Assembly: GCA_020636105.1 (NCBI GenBank)
Contig: JACJYL010000002.1
Span: 372,001 to 436,000, forward strand
Origin: Lewinellaceae bacterium
Lineage (GTDB): Bacteria > Bacteroidota > Bacteroidia > Chitinophagales > Saprospiraceae
Direction of reading: 5' to 3'
DNA length: 64,000 nucleotides
Each line of letters begins with the position of its first letter. Position 1 is the first letter of the stretch. Shown one piece after another: positions 1 through 15,000 of this stretch. Below the pieces are notes generated by a model that was not told the origin of the DNA, did not search any database, and saw only the letters and a program-made list of their open reading frames with translations. The translations under genes were made by a program, and so were the position numbers.

Positions 1-3000
1 ACAACTAGCTATAGGTGCAGGACAATCGGCAAATTCAGGTTTTTCTGTATCATTGACAGTTACATTGAAGGTACAGGTTTCTGTATTTCCGCAAGGACTT
101 GTTGCTGTATAGGTTACAAGCGTAGTTCCGACGGGGAATACATCTCCAGGTTCATGGTCACAAACTATAGCCACATTGTTCTCTAATATGACATTATCAA
201 TCGATAAATTCTCCGCCTCAATAAATGTAAACCACATGTAGCGGTTACCTCCGACAACGGTACTAATCAAATTTGTAGGAGTACTTCTCGTTTCTGTCCA
301 CAAAATAGTGCCCCCATCATCCACCAAATTAAGGTCAACGGCTAAAACTCCCGCTCCGTCATCTCTAAAAACCCATTGGAAGGTATACCAGGCGGAGGAA
401 GTAATTTCAAAGTGATTTAAAGAGGCCAAATCATTCCTCCTGGTAAAGTTTGTATTATTGCTACCACCCACTAAAATATGCCCGGCATCGTTAGACGCTG
501 TATGGAAAATGAAGTCCTGCAGGTGATTTCCAGATTGATTGCTGGAAGCTACAGATAAATCCCAGCCATAGGTATCCGCAGGAGCAGCTGTAACCGCAGG
601 ATCGTTTAAATCCATATACACATCAACAGAGACGACATAACCCGTTCCGAATTCTGAAGAATATCCTCCAAGCCTTGTATAAGGATCACCTGCTACCAGA
701 GCATGAGCACCTCCTGAAGAGGAAGCAATTCCATCGGTACCGGTAGGAACTCTTACTACATCCCCCTGCCAATCTCCATAGAAATCACCTGACATAAATC
801 CTGCAGCTTCAAACCCCTGATCATAACCAGCTCTAGAGGCAGTAGGTGGCGTCCAGGTGACTTCAGCACCACAAAGACCCGCATCATTAGATACTGTAAT
901 ATCGACCGGGCAGTCAGCAATTGTTGGGACATTATCTACAACAGTTACCATTACACTACAGGTTGATGATTGTGGAGCCCCGTCAGTAGCTGTCAAAGTA
1001 ACTGTGACAGGAGACCCTAAAACATCACTACAACCAAAACTTGATTGACTCAAAGTTAACGTCGGTGTTTCACAAGGATCGTAACTGCCGTTATCCACAT
1101 CAGCAACACTAATAGTGGCCATGCCATTGGCATCAAGCACTACGGAGAAAGGATCTTTACAAAGTGCCACAGGTGTGACATCAACAGGCATTCCAGGTAC
1201 TGTAAAACTGGCGTCCAGCCATTGACAAATATCTACATTGTCGGAAACTGGGTTACCACTTCCATCTGGGTTTGCTGTTGGGTGTTGTGGTCCGCTGGCA
1301 TCGCCCCACCAGTTACTTGTCGCGTCTACCTGTGGTGCGGTTGACGTTACGCCATAATCATTGCCAAAAATATCATTGTATTGGATGGTTGCGACACTTG
1401 TATCGCTCACATCATACCCCACAGCAACTCCTGTGGTGTTATTTGTAAGTACATTATTTGTTATGGCAGCTGTCGTTCCTCCACCATAATAAGTGCTTAC
1501 TAATATCGCAGCTGAGGTCGAGCCGTCTGAACTCGCAACACCCCTGTTGCCGCTTATGGTATTTCCACTCACATTAACCACTGCTCCTGCACTAATATCC
1601 AAAGCATAATCCAGCCAATCGCCTGGGCCTTTTCCTGTGTATGTATTACCTGTAAAATTGGAACCTGTTATCACCGTTCCAAAGTATAATACCCCGACTC
1701 TGCCTATTTCATCAAACATGCTATTGGTCACATGAACATCTCCTGTTCCAAAAGCTGCCATCGCCACACCGCCATAACCCGGGTATTTAATCTCCGTAAA
1801 GTAAACATTATTCACACTTCCAAATCCCTTCTGGCGAATTCCCTGATATACATTAAAACCCGTTCCGTTCATTGTCAAATCACTCAAGTGGAATTCAATG
1901 CCGTCCTGGACGAGAATAAAACCTCTCGCATCACCACCACTTCCGGTATGCATTCCCGGACGCAAAGTTGTAACTAATTTGCCCTGCCCGTGTAATGAAA
2001 TGGATTTGTGTACATCAATCTGGCCAGGTTCTGTATAGTCTGTTGGCAAAATTTCGATCTCATCCAATGCCATCGTATTGGCATCATCGATAGCATCCTG
2101 GATGCTAGCGAAATAGATGTCCCGTGTCACGTTATGGATGGGGAATTCCCCATCACAGGTTCCTGTTGGCTGGAAACCGATAGTAGCTGGAGCACTATCC
2201 GTTCCACTCGTCAGGAATGGACTGACTGTTACCAGACCTACGTACTTACCAGAAAGCATTCCGAGGTCTGTTGTTTCCCACCAGTTACAAGTTGCATTTA
2301 CTGTAATTCCTGTTACATTTCTCACGCCTGCCTCGACCCCAACAAAACTATTGTTATTGATCATTACACTTGCTGCAGAAGCATTACCTTCTACCATTAT
2401 GGCAGCCGCATCTAATTCAACCTTATTATCTGTCAGGTTGCTGATCGCATTATTTTGTACATTGGCCATAGGAGTATCTCCCTCCAAGCCTATACCATGT
2501 GACCATAATCCTGCTAATTGATCTATTTTATTCTCCAAAATCTGCGGAGATAAAACCTTTCCTGATCCTGTATATCCTACATTTAATATGATACCATAGG
2601 CTCCTTTTCCTCCATCATCCCATCCATCAGCACTTGCGCTTACATTGGTTATACAGTTTCTTTGAATTACTACACCTGCAATATCATTATTGGAATCAGA
2701 CCATCCAATACCTATGGCCGAACCACTTTTATTGTTGGCTTTAGCTGCTGCTCCTGTTAATGCAGGATTCTCGCCTCCATGAATATCCGTTATCCGGTTA
2801 TCCTCAATAATTACTCCTGTTATAGCTGCAGCATTCGACGAAACAGCTATAGCATGGGTGTTTCCCGTAAGGGCATCATTACCCACTGAAGTGATAATAT
2901 TATTTTTAATAGTAAGTCCGCCAAAACCACTTGAATATATGGCGTTATTCCCATCGGGATTGGTGATCGTAAATCCATCGATCGTAACACCGTTGGCTAA

Positions 3001-6000
3001 AATGGCAACAGGTGTGGTTCCATCAGCAGTTTCTATCACGGCTTCTTCATTAACGCGCACGCCTGAACAGTTTGGTGCTACCCCTACATTCGGCCCCTGA
3101 ATGGTTACTCCTTTGTTAACCACAAGCGCTTCTGTATAAGTTCCTGAACTTACCGTTATGACATCTCCGGAACCTGTATCCCCATCATCTATTGCTCCCT
3201 GGATACTACAGAAATATTCACCCGTAGTAGTATTGTGTACAGGTCCAACCGGTAGACCGGTAGCGAATACAGCATCCAACCATGGACAGTAATCCACAAA
3301 CTCGGATACAGAATTCCCTGAGCCAGGACCTTCGCCAGATGGTCCGCTTGCATCTCCCCACCAGTTGGAAGTAGCATCTATCTGATTGCCAGACAGGTTG
3401 TTAACACCAAAGGTAGCATTGGAAGTAATGTTGTTGTAATTAATGGTAGCTGTGGCATCAGCCCCTTCGATCAATACCCCAACAACACTGTTATTAATGG
3501 CACAGTGATTGACGGTAAGGTCAATTGTCGCATTATTAGTATTATCAGGACTATCAAGGACATAAACACCTGCTATGGCTGAGCCGTCGATATTAATTCC
3601 ATCAATACCAACTGCCCCACTATTTGCATCCGAATTATATCCTTCAAAATTATTGGCAAAAACACCGTATTGAGCATTGGTAATCGTTCCTCCATTGGCT
3701 GTAACAACAGCACTGGAAGTACAATTCCAAAATTCGATACCGGCATTGGTGTTGCTTATATCATTATCTAAAATATTAACATCAACTGTCCCGCCAATAC
3801 TTGAAACCAAAATACCGTCATTATTGGTTGCTCCTATGGTAGAAGATATTGTATTATTGTTAATATTAAAGGTAGCAGAGCCGGAATAAGCCAGGTTATG
3901 GAAAATTCCAAGTCTTTCTGAAACGATAGTGTTATTTGAAATATTTGGTTGCAAATTATCCGGATGTGCCTGGTAAAAATTACCGGTTTGAACACCAATA
4001 CGCACATTCTCCATACAGTTATTCGTAATATCGGTGTAGGCGTTATTGTAGATTAACACACCTATTCCATATAAACTTGGCAGAATATTTTCAAATTTGT
4101 TGTGGCTTACAATATTACCTTTGGTGGCAGCCCCACCATTGGTGTAATTGTAGAAATCTATGGCTGCGTAATTGAGGTTTTGGAAGATATTATTCTTAAC
4201 CTGAACATCTGAAATTCCATCATAAGCTGACATGGCCTCTACCGCATCAACATCTGCTCCTCCAAATTCAACTCCACTCATAAGATCAGGATTGTCTCCT
4301 TCAAAAGTAAACCCTTCAACGACCACATCCGAACGATGCCCGTCAAAATACATCAGGTAAACCCCTGTAGGGCTATTCGGATCAGGATTTGATCGGGGAG
4401 CCATAATGACAGACTCGTCTGATCGCGCCCCACTACATGGATCAATACCATAATTATTTCCTCTCAGTTCAAAATGATCTTTGGAAATAACCAATTCCTC
4501 TCTATACACCCCGTCCGGAACAATGATTATATCTCTGGCTCCTTCTGAACCATTTGAATTATCAATCGCATCCTGGATGGTACAGTGATAAGTATCCTGT
4601 GTTTGATTGTGAATGGCTCCGATTACTTTAGTCGTTATGTAAGCAATATCATCGGAAAATTCAGTATCAGTTACCAGACGAACATCGGTTCCGTTTGGAG
4701 CACCCGCATCATAAGTGTTTACACCTAAAGTCGTTTCGCAGATTTTAGGTGAATTACCCCGCCCAAAATAATTTGGTGATTGACCTGCTTCCTGGTCACC
4801 ATCTCCAGCCGGATAATTGGCATTATCATGGCCGCCTCCTTGTAACTGAATACCAATATCATTTCCAATTAAAGTATTACCACTGACAATATGATCTACT
4901 CCTTCCACAACAATACCAAATCCTTCAGCTACTGGGCCAGCATGGGTATAACCAGTTACTATATTTCCTGTTAAGGTAACTCCAAAAGGAATATCAGGGC
5001 CAGAAGTCCCGCCTAAAACGCCTCTTCTGAAAACAGCGATACCTGCATAATCTCTATTATTGGCCGCACCTGTATTGGTAACATGATTATTGGTTACACT
5101 CACATTTCCATTTGGATTTTTGATCTCGATTCCAAAACGTCCAACTCCGGTGACCGTGTTATTGTCCACTAATGCATTACTCATTCCAGTCAATCCCATA
5201 CCACTGTCTCCTGCGGTAACATCCACACTGTTACCAGTAATGGTAACCATATCGGCCGTTCCATCCTGTAATTCTATACCGCAACAGTTGTTGTTGGACA
5301 ACATATTATCAGTAATAATGATGTGCTTTTTTAAACCGTTCCAGATAACTATACCTCTTGCATCTGACGTGTGACCGCTTATCATACTATTAGTAACGGT
5401 TACTCCATCTACAGGACCATTCGCGTAAAAACCGGAACCACCAACATTATTCAATAAGGCTACATTGCTGACCATAAGGCCATTATTGCCTCCATTGGCA
5501 TATATTCCGGCATCCACATTACCATTTGCTCCGGAATTATTCTGAACAGTCAGGTTTTGAATGGTAATGCCCGTAAAATTGGACTGAATAAAAATTCCAT
5601 CTCCATTGCCTAAGCTTGTACCATCAATAATGTACAATGTCTTATCGGCAGTAACACCTTGTAGCGTAATATCAGAAACATCAATAATTACTCTCTGGTT
5701 ATACGTTCCATTCTGCAAATTAATGATATCATTGGCATCAGCATATAATACTGAATTTTGAATGACATCAATTTTACCGGATATATTATTCACATATTGA
5801 TTACCCGCCCGATAAATAACTTTCCCTTTTCTACCAGAGAAGTTTTTATGATACATGTGTGTTTCAACTTCAAATAATACGGCATCAGATACACTATTTA
5901 AAGGAGCTCCATCATAAGAAGAAGAAGTAATATCCAATCTAAATGCAGGATCAACATTACTCAGGTTGATAAAGGCATCTACCAAAGAATTGAAATTATT

Positions 6001-9000
6001 TGAACCAAATACAAATGATCCATTTGTTGGAGCTGTGCCGCCGAAAGCAATATGCGTTCCATTTGTTTCAAAGGAATTCCCCGAAACCACTATATTGGAT
6101 TGATAATCATCCAGATTTAAGGCTGTCCTCGAATTGGAAATTTTATTATTTGTAATATTTACGGTACTGGCTCCACCATTGATATAAATGGCATTATTCC
6201 AGGTCGTATGACCACTAAACACGCCATTGGTGACATCGCCTGTAAAGAGGTTGTTGGTGATATTTTTAACCCCTGCACCACTACTGGTTAGAATGGCTCT
6301 GATATTTGTTCCCGGAGCGCTACCATTCCTTTCAAAAATCGTATTAGTTACCGTTGCTTCAGCGCTTCCCCCAAGCGAAACTACATCACCAGCAACTGCA
6401 TCATCTCTTTCGACTTTAAATCCATCAATTATAACTGCCTCAGAGGTAGTAACAGTTATTTTGCTATTTAAAAGAATCGATTCAGGATCACGTACAGCTG
6501 TACCAGCAACACCTGCATTTGCACCTTTTATTGTGAGTCCTTTATTAATGTTTATGGTAAGTGGCTCGGTATAAGTCCCTGCACAAACCTCGATTATATC
6601 ACTTGAACTGGCTGCAGCAATAGCTTCACTAATTGTTGCGTAATAAGTTGGTCCATTTGTATTTTTTACCGATAAATATTCAATTACAATACCCGTTGTC
6701 GTTGAGAATGAACCTACTGCTTCAACGGTCACTTCATAAGTACCTGCATCCAGATCGGGGATAATAAACCCACTGGAAACGTTTGTTGCAGTACCGACCT
6801 CGGGACCTGTCCAGCTTACATCAAATGGTCCAGTGCCATCTTCCCACTCAACCATTATCGTTCCAAGTACCCCACACAATTCATCCGTTGGAGTTACTGA
6901 AGTTATATTCACAGGTAATTCAGCACATGCATTCGGTGTTTCTGGCTGGAAGCCAATCATAGATCCTGTTCCGGCATCTTCCGTTGCTACTATAAGGTAG
7001 GGCTGGAAAGTCGTCTCACATCCTGGCTTATTTAATATCTTACCCGTAATTGTTCCATTATCAATATCGCTAAAAACATTCGTTCCATGCCAGTTACAGC
7101 TGGTAGATGCTGGCCCGGTTGTTCCTGCTGAACTCGTGATTGGCCCTGGATAAGTAATTTCTGGGTAAGCAACTCCTACAGGAACATAATTGGCTATCGC
7201 ATAGCCCAACCCAACAGTAGTAGGCATTGGAACAGCAACCGTCGCATGCTCAAAGGTTTCCGTTGCAAAACTGTTGTTGATTACTGTACAAGTTGAAACA
7301 TATCTATTGGCTTCAAATTTAAGACCTTGTAAGTCATATCCACCTCCTGCCTGATCACTTAGTTTATAACCTTTTAATGTAGTTACTAAATTGTTCTCAA
7401 CAACCGCATTTTCTGTATTACCTTCTAAGGCAATACCTGTGGAAATAAATCCTTCAAGGTTCGTTATCTCATTATGTTTAATATCCGCATCTACAACCTT
7501 TCCATTCGTAAGGTAACTTGAATTACCTCCTACATTTATTTGTATTCCGTAGGCTATTCTTCCTCCATCGCCCCACTCTGCTATTTTGGCATTAACATCG
7601 TTTATTAAATTCCTTTCAATTTTCAAGGTAGTGAGTATACCTGTTGAGGTCGATTGTAATACTCCAATTGCACTAGCACTATACCCAGAGAGTGTAGGAT
7701 TGCTAATTGCATCAAAACAGTTATCTGAAATCGTTACATTACTGGTATTAGAGGCGTTGGCTACAGTATAAACTACTGCATGTACGTTTCCACTTGTTAC
7801 TGTTGTTCCTAAATCATGAATATTGTTGAATATAACGTCAGTATTGGACGTTCCTCCACAATTAACTGCATAGTTCGAACTTGGGGCCGTTATCTCAAAT
7901 CCATTGATCGTAACTCCATCTGCTGTGACCGTAAACGGTACACCACTTGCCGGAGCAATAACAGATTCACCTCCTGTACGACTTCCACAAGGCATATTTG
8001 CTTGGGCGCCTGTTAATGTCAAAGGTTTATTTATAGTAACATTTTCAGGATAATTGCCTGCCGTTACAGTCAACACCTCTCCAATACCTCCAGTTGCAGC
8101 ATCTATCGCCTCCTGAATCGTACAATAGGATTCACCGGTGAACGAGTTTGTAACTTGTTCCGCAGTATTACATGGAATCAATGGAATGACCAATCCCAAA
8201 GCAGGGTCGTCTGCTTTGTGTAATACTTTGGCTTCAATGGCCAGACGGGTGGTGGCATTGATCAGATTGCCATCAAAAGTTACTGCGGTACCATCCACAT
8301 CAAATGCGTTATTGATCAACTTTATGTAATCACTGGTCTGTCCGTCGAGAGCAAGATCATTAGCATCTGTATAACCATCTGCTGTTGGTACATCAACCAA
8401 AGCTGCATTGGCATTTTCTATGACCAAACCATCTGTTCCACCTGTTACAGTAACGCCTGTTCCCATTTCAAGGCGCACATCAGCGTGGGTGGTACTGGAA
8501 GGGCTATCCAATAAACGAATACCCGTACCTGTTGAATTTGGGTTTATAGATAACCCTGAAACCACTGCGTGAGCTCCATTGCCTGCATCGGAATTATACC
8601 CTTCATAGTTGTCAAGGAAAAGACCGATATCCACGTTGCTGATTGTACCTCCGCTTATGGAAACAGGAGCATTATCCTTGACGTTCCAGACTTCAATACC
8701 TTCTGAAGGAATGGTTATTCCTAAACCATTTATCACATTACCGGAAACCACGCCAACGGCATCCGACAAAGAGGACAAAAGGATACCATCCCAATTGGTT
8801 ACCTCATTTGCATCAGCCAATGCTGTTATCGTATTATTTGAGATTGTTAAAGGAGAAGGGTTTCCCGTATGAAGATTATAAAAGATACCTCTTTTTCTAG
8901 CTTGAATGGTATTCCCGTCAATGACCTGATACGTGGCGGCACCTGGGTTTTGACGATGAAAATTCCCCGTTTGAACGCCTAATCTAACGTTAGTCATCGT

Positions 9001-12000
9001 ATTATTGGCAATACGTGTGTACTGATCGTTATAGATCAGTACACCACCTCCCCATAGATTTATATCATTATTAGGATCGAGGTATGTTCCCAGGTCCTGA
9101 AACTTATTACATTCAACCAGGTGTTCTGATGTTACCGGAGCACTATAAGAGGCACCAAAAATGGTTACTCCAAAATAGGTGAGGTTTTGAATAATATTAT
9201 TCTGGACGGTCAGCTTATTGACGTTATCGACGTAAACAGTGACAGCTTCTGCGGCATCAAGATCTGCACCATTGGTTCCAACGATACCACTTGTCAGAGC
9301 AGGATTATCCCCGTCGATCAAAAATCCATCGATGGTAACATTACTGGCCTGAACTTTTATTATTTCCCCAAATGGTGAAGAAGTCATTGGGTGTATGACG
9401 GCTTCAGTCGCACGTGAGCCTGTACCACAAACTCCATTATTAGGACCTAAGATTGTTAATTCTTTATGCACCACAATATCTTCGTAATAAGTTCCAGGGC
9501 CTACTACTACAGTATTCCCATCCACGGTCATCGGATCATCTATTGCCGCTTGAATAGAACAGAATGTATTGGCTCCAACTGTAACTACATTTGTTCCATC
9601 AGGACAAACACAATTACCACTTGGTTGGAATCCTGCATTCGGGCTACTATCAATACTTGAGTCCAAAAATTCATTATGAACAATTTGACCCGGGCTATAA
9701 TTTACCATCGTGGTTATAATCATTCCTAAGTCAGTTGAACCAAGCCAGTTACAATCAAGAGTCACCTTTCCTCCTGTACGGTTTATTATGGATTTATTGG
9801 AAACAGAAGACAAATCACATTGGGTTATACTTACGTTCGTCGGTGTTGCATTTGATTGTCCTGGTTCTCCAAAGCGGATACCATTATTGGGTCCACTTAT
9901 GATACAATTTGAAATAGATACTTCATCCAGAGTTGCGGGATTTGGACCATAAGTCCCTCCATCATCACGTGCCTTAATGGCTATTGCGCAGGTGTTTTCA
10001 GGATCTGTTGCTGCTCCGTTAACGCCTGAGTTCGTAAATGTAGAGTTACTAATTACTATATTCGAATAATCACCAAATTTCAAATTAATATCGATTCCTG
10101 CATTAAATCCGTACGCTGGATCCGTACCATTATTGTCCATAATTAAATTGTCAAACAAAGCATTGCTCAGTTTTTCAACATATATCCCCTTAATTAGGTT
10201 ATCCGAAATTTCGGAATTTTTAAACGTGATATCATTGAAAACAGCTGGTGTAGAACTATTTTGGGCAACAAATACACCTTGGTAATTACCAATGATTGTT
10301 CCACCATCAAATGTGAGGTTATTAACACCATCTGCAGTTCCTGCCCGTATGCCCACTTGCGTCGTAAGAGGCTCATTTTCAAGGAAAATGTCTGAATTCA
10401 GCAGTTCAATATTTTCATTAAAACCACTTAAGCTTAATCCACGGCTACAATAATCTACTAATGCCAGATCTTCTAATTGTGTTCCATCTGTACTATTGGC
10501 TTGCATAGCAGTCTGGAATCCTTCAATGCGGATACCTGATATGTGAACATCATTAGCTCCGATGGTAATACCTGTACCCGTACAGGCAACACTTGCTGCT
10601 AAAATGGTATTATTAAGTGGATCATCTCCTTTTCCTGTACCTGTTATGGTTAGTGGGGTATTGATGACTAAAGACTCGGTAAAGGTACCCTCAAAAACCA
10701 ATAATTCTTCACTAGGATTCGCATCATCAATAGCTTCCTGGATGGAACAATAGAATACACCAGATGTCATATTTTGAACAGAAAGTCCATTTACACATCC
10801 GGAGCAACTATTAGGTACTTCCTGGAAACCAAAACTTCCTAAATCATTATCTGTACCGTCTACTAAATACGTTTCGTAATCTATATTACTTGAACCAGCC
10901 CCTAAAATCTCTGGTTCAGCAACCATAGGGGAAACTGCAGTTCCTCCGTAAACAACTGGGATCTGTGCCGCATAACCTGGTTCTTGACTATCTGTTACAA
11001 CAACAGTAATTGAAGTTGTTCCATACCAGTTACAATTAAAATCTTTCGTATTTGCTGTAACTCCTCCTTGTCTGTCTACAACTTGACCGTACCAGTTTCC
11101 AGATAGGACATTATTGTTAAAGGAACTGTTAATGGCAGATTGAACAGGAATATTACCCGCACCATTATTTGCATCTAAGAATAAAATACCTACAGTCCAG
11201 TTGTTTGTTACAAAATTGTTTTCAAACACTGTATTTTCTGTTTGATTTCTAAAAATCAAACCTGTACGGTTATTATCGATTAGGTTATTGTGTATGTTAT
11301 TGTCATCACTATTGTTTACATCAATGCCTGTTCTATTGCCAAATATATGACAATCAAAAATCTCACAATCAACAGCTTGTCCTTGAATGGCAATTCCACC
11401 ACCATTGTTTAAAGTTGGATCATTCCAATCAGCAACCGTATTACCTTCACGAGTAATACCAAAATCCTGTACAATAACTCCAGACGCTGAAATCCTAACA
11501 GTTGATCCTTGTCCACCCTTAGGTCCACTAATAATAGTATTTGAGTTACTTGATCCTTTTAGTGTGATATCTTTATCAATTAACACATCTTCCTTATAGG
11601 TTCCCGGAGAAACAACAATTACATCGTTCGCAGTTACTGATGCATCTATGGCATCTTGGATCGTACAATGATATGTGTTTTGAGTTTGATTATAAACGGG
11701 TAAATTCGCTAATACGCCTACGCCAACTACATTATCTAACCACGGGCAGTAGTCCACGTTTTCGCTTACTGCATCACCACTTCCTGGAGCTACTCCTGAT
11801 GGTCCATTTGCGTTGCCCCACCAGTTACCGGTAGCGTCTACATCTACAGTAGTTGTGTTATCCACACCATAGTTGACATTATCAAATATGTTGTTGTTGT
11901 TTGCCGTTCCTGTTCCATTGATTTGGAACTTGATACCGGTATTATTCAGTTTAATTGTATTATTTGTAATTGTAGCTGTTCCTGCATCTACAAGAATACC

Positions 12001-15000
12001 AATATCATTTCCGCTAATAGTAGTAAGATTGTCATGGATGTTAGCAGAAGCATTTGTACCTGCAATCTCTATACCTGTACTTGTAGTACTGAATCCGTTT
12101 ATATCCGAATTTTTAATTTCCGCATTAACAGGAGCATGTTCCACGGTACAAGACCCAGGATTTGCTGCATTGGCACATATAGCATCATCGCTGTCCAATA
12201 CTTTTATCCCCGTTCCATTTTCCTTTGCATTGATTGTTATTCCATCAATAATTGTATGTGCGCCGTTGGTTCCATATTGATTATAACCTTCATAATTATT
12301 TACAAATACACCGATATCTACATTGCTCACCGTTCCTCCTGAAATTAATGCAGGAGAATCTTCATGAACATTCCAGACTTCATAACCCTGACTTGGTATG
12401 CTCACCCCTGATCCATCAATGACATTATCATTGGCTATGCCTGAGGCATTTGACAAAGAAGACATTAAAATACCGCCCCATTCGTTGGTTTCTTGCGCAT
12501 GTGAAAGCGCCGTGATTGTATTATTTGAAACGGTTAAAGGTGAAACATTAGATCCCGTATGAAGATTATAAAAGATACCTCTTTTTCTAGCTTGAATGGT
12601 ATTCCCGTCAATGACCTGATACGTGGCGGCACCTGGGTTTTGACGATGAAAATTCCCCGTTTGAACGCCTAATCTAACGTTAGTCATCGTATTATTGGCA
12701 ATACGTGTGTACTGATCGTTATAGATCAGTATACCACCTCCCCATAGATTTATATCATTATTAGGATCGAGGTATGTTCCCAGGTCCTGAAACTTATTAC
12801 ATTCAACCAGGTGTTCTGATGTTACCGGAGCACTATAAGAGGCACCAAAAATGGTTACTCCAAAATAGGTGAGGTTTTTAATAATATTATTCTGAACAGT
12901 CAGCTTATTGACATTATCGACGTAAACAGTGACAGCTTCTGCGGCATCAAGATCTGCACCATTGGTTCCAACGATACCACTTGTCAGAGCAGGATTATCC
13001 CCGTCGATCAAAAATCCATCGATGGTAACATTACTGGCCTGAACTTTTATTATTTCCCCAAATGGTGAAGAAGTCATTGGGTGTATGACGGCTTCAGTCG
13101 CACGTGAGCCTGTACCACAAACTCCATTATTAGGACCTAAGATTGTTAATTCTTTATGCACCACAATATCTTCGTAATAAGTTCCAGGGCCTACTACTAC
13201 AGTATTCCCATCCACGGTCATCGGATCATCTATTGCCGCTTGAATAGAACAGAATGTATTGGCTCCAACTGTAACTACATTTGTTCCATCAGGACAAACA
13301 CAATTACCACTTGGTTGGAATCCTGCATTCGGGCTACTATCAATACTTGAGTCCAAAAATTCATTATGAACAATTTGACCCGGGCTATAATTTACCATCG
13401 TGGTTATAATCATTCCTAAGTCAGTTGAACCAAGCCAGTTACAATCAAGAGTCACCTTTCCTCCTGTACGGTTTATTATGGATTTATTGGAAACAGAAGA
13501 CAAATCACATTGGGTTATACTTACGTTCGTCGGTGTTGCATTTGATTGTCCTGGTTCTCCAAAGCGGATACCATTATTGGGTCCACTTATGATACAATTT
13601 GAAATAGATACTTCATCCAGAGTTGCGGGATTTGGACCATAAGTCCCTCCATCATCACGTGCCTTAATGGCTATTGCGCAGGTGTTTTCAGGATCTGTTG
13701 CTGCTCCGTTAACACCTGAGTTCGTAAATGTAGAGTTACTAATTACTATATTTGAATAATCACCAAATTTCAAATTAATATCGATTCCTGCATTAAATCC
13801 GTACGCTGGATCCGTACCATTATTGTCCATAATTAAATTGTCAAACAAAGCATTGCTCAGTTTTTCAACATATATCCCCTTAATTAGGTTATCCGAAATT
13901 TCGGAATTTTTAAACGTGATATCATTGAAAACAGCTGGTGTAGAACTATTTTGGGCAACAAATACACCTTGGTAATTACCAATGATTGTTCCACCATCAA
14001 ATGTGAGGTTATTAACACCATCTGCAGTTCCTGCCCGTATGCCCACTTGCGTCGTAAGAGGCTCATTTTCAAGGAAAATGTCTGAATTCAGCAGTTCAAT
14101 ATTTTCATTAAAACCACTTAAGCTTAATCCACGGCTACAATAATCTACTAATGCCAGATCTTCTAATTGTGTTCCATCTGTACTATTGGCTTGCATAGCA
14201 GTCTGGAATCCTTCAATGCGGATACCTGATATGTGAACATCATTAGCTCCGATGGTAATACCTGTACCCGTACAGGCAACACTTGCTGCTAAAATGGTAT
14301 TATTAAGTGGATCATCTCCTTTTCCTGTACCTGTTATGGTTAGTGGGGTATTGATGACTAAAGACTCGGTAAAGGTGCCAGCAGAAACCAAAATTACATC
14401 ATTTGGGCTAGCAGCATCGATAGCTTCCTGGATGGAACAATAGAACACCCCTGTGTTATCGTTTTCTATACCAGGGTTTATATTCGTTTTAATTTCCATT
14501 TCATCCACACTTAGGAATCCATTTTCCACTAATCTGAGGTTGATTCCATTTGATGCGTATACATTGACACCAAGATTAATTGCACATACAACTGGCGAAT
14601 TACCTCTTCCAAAATAATTATCACTTAAGTTACTTTGATCTCCTTCATCCCCAACTCCGCCTACGCCTGTATAAGGGATATGTCCCGACTGAAATTGTAT
14701 GCCAATATCATTATTGTTTAATGTATTATTCTCTACCGTATGATTTGTGCCTTCTACTACAATTCCAAATCCTTCAGAAGCGGAAGGCTGACTGTATCTA
14801 GTTATTGTATTATTTCTAACCACAACACCTTGGGGAACATCTGGGTTTCCATTTGAAAACTCAGGTGCTCTTCTAAAAACACCAATACCCACCAAATCTC
14901 TCAGATCGCCTATAATATATGCAAGTGTGAAATAAACAGTGTTATTTTCTACCACAATGGAACCATCACCTGAAGTTGCTCCTGTTCCATTTGGGTTTTT

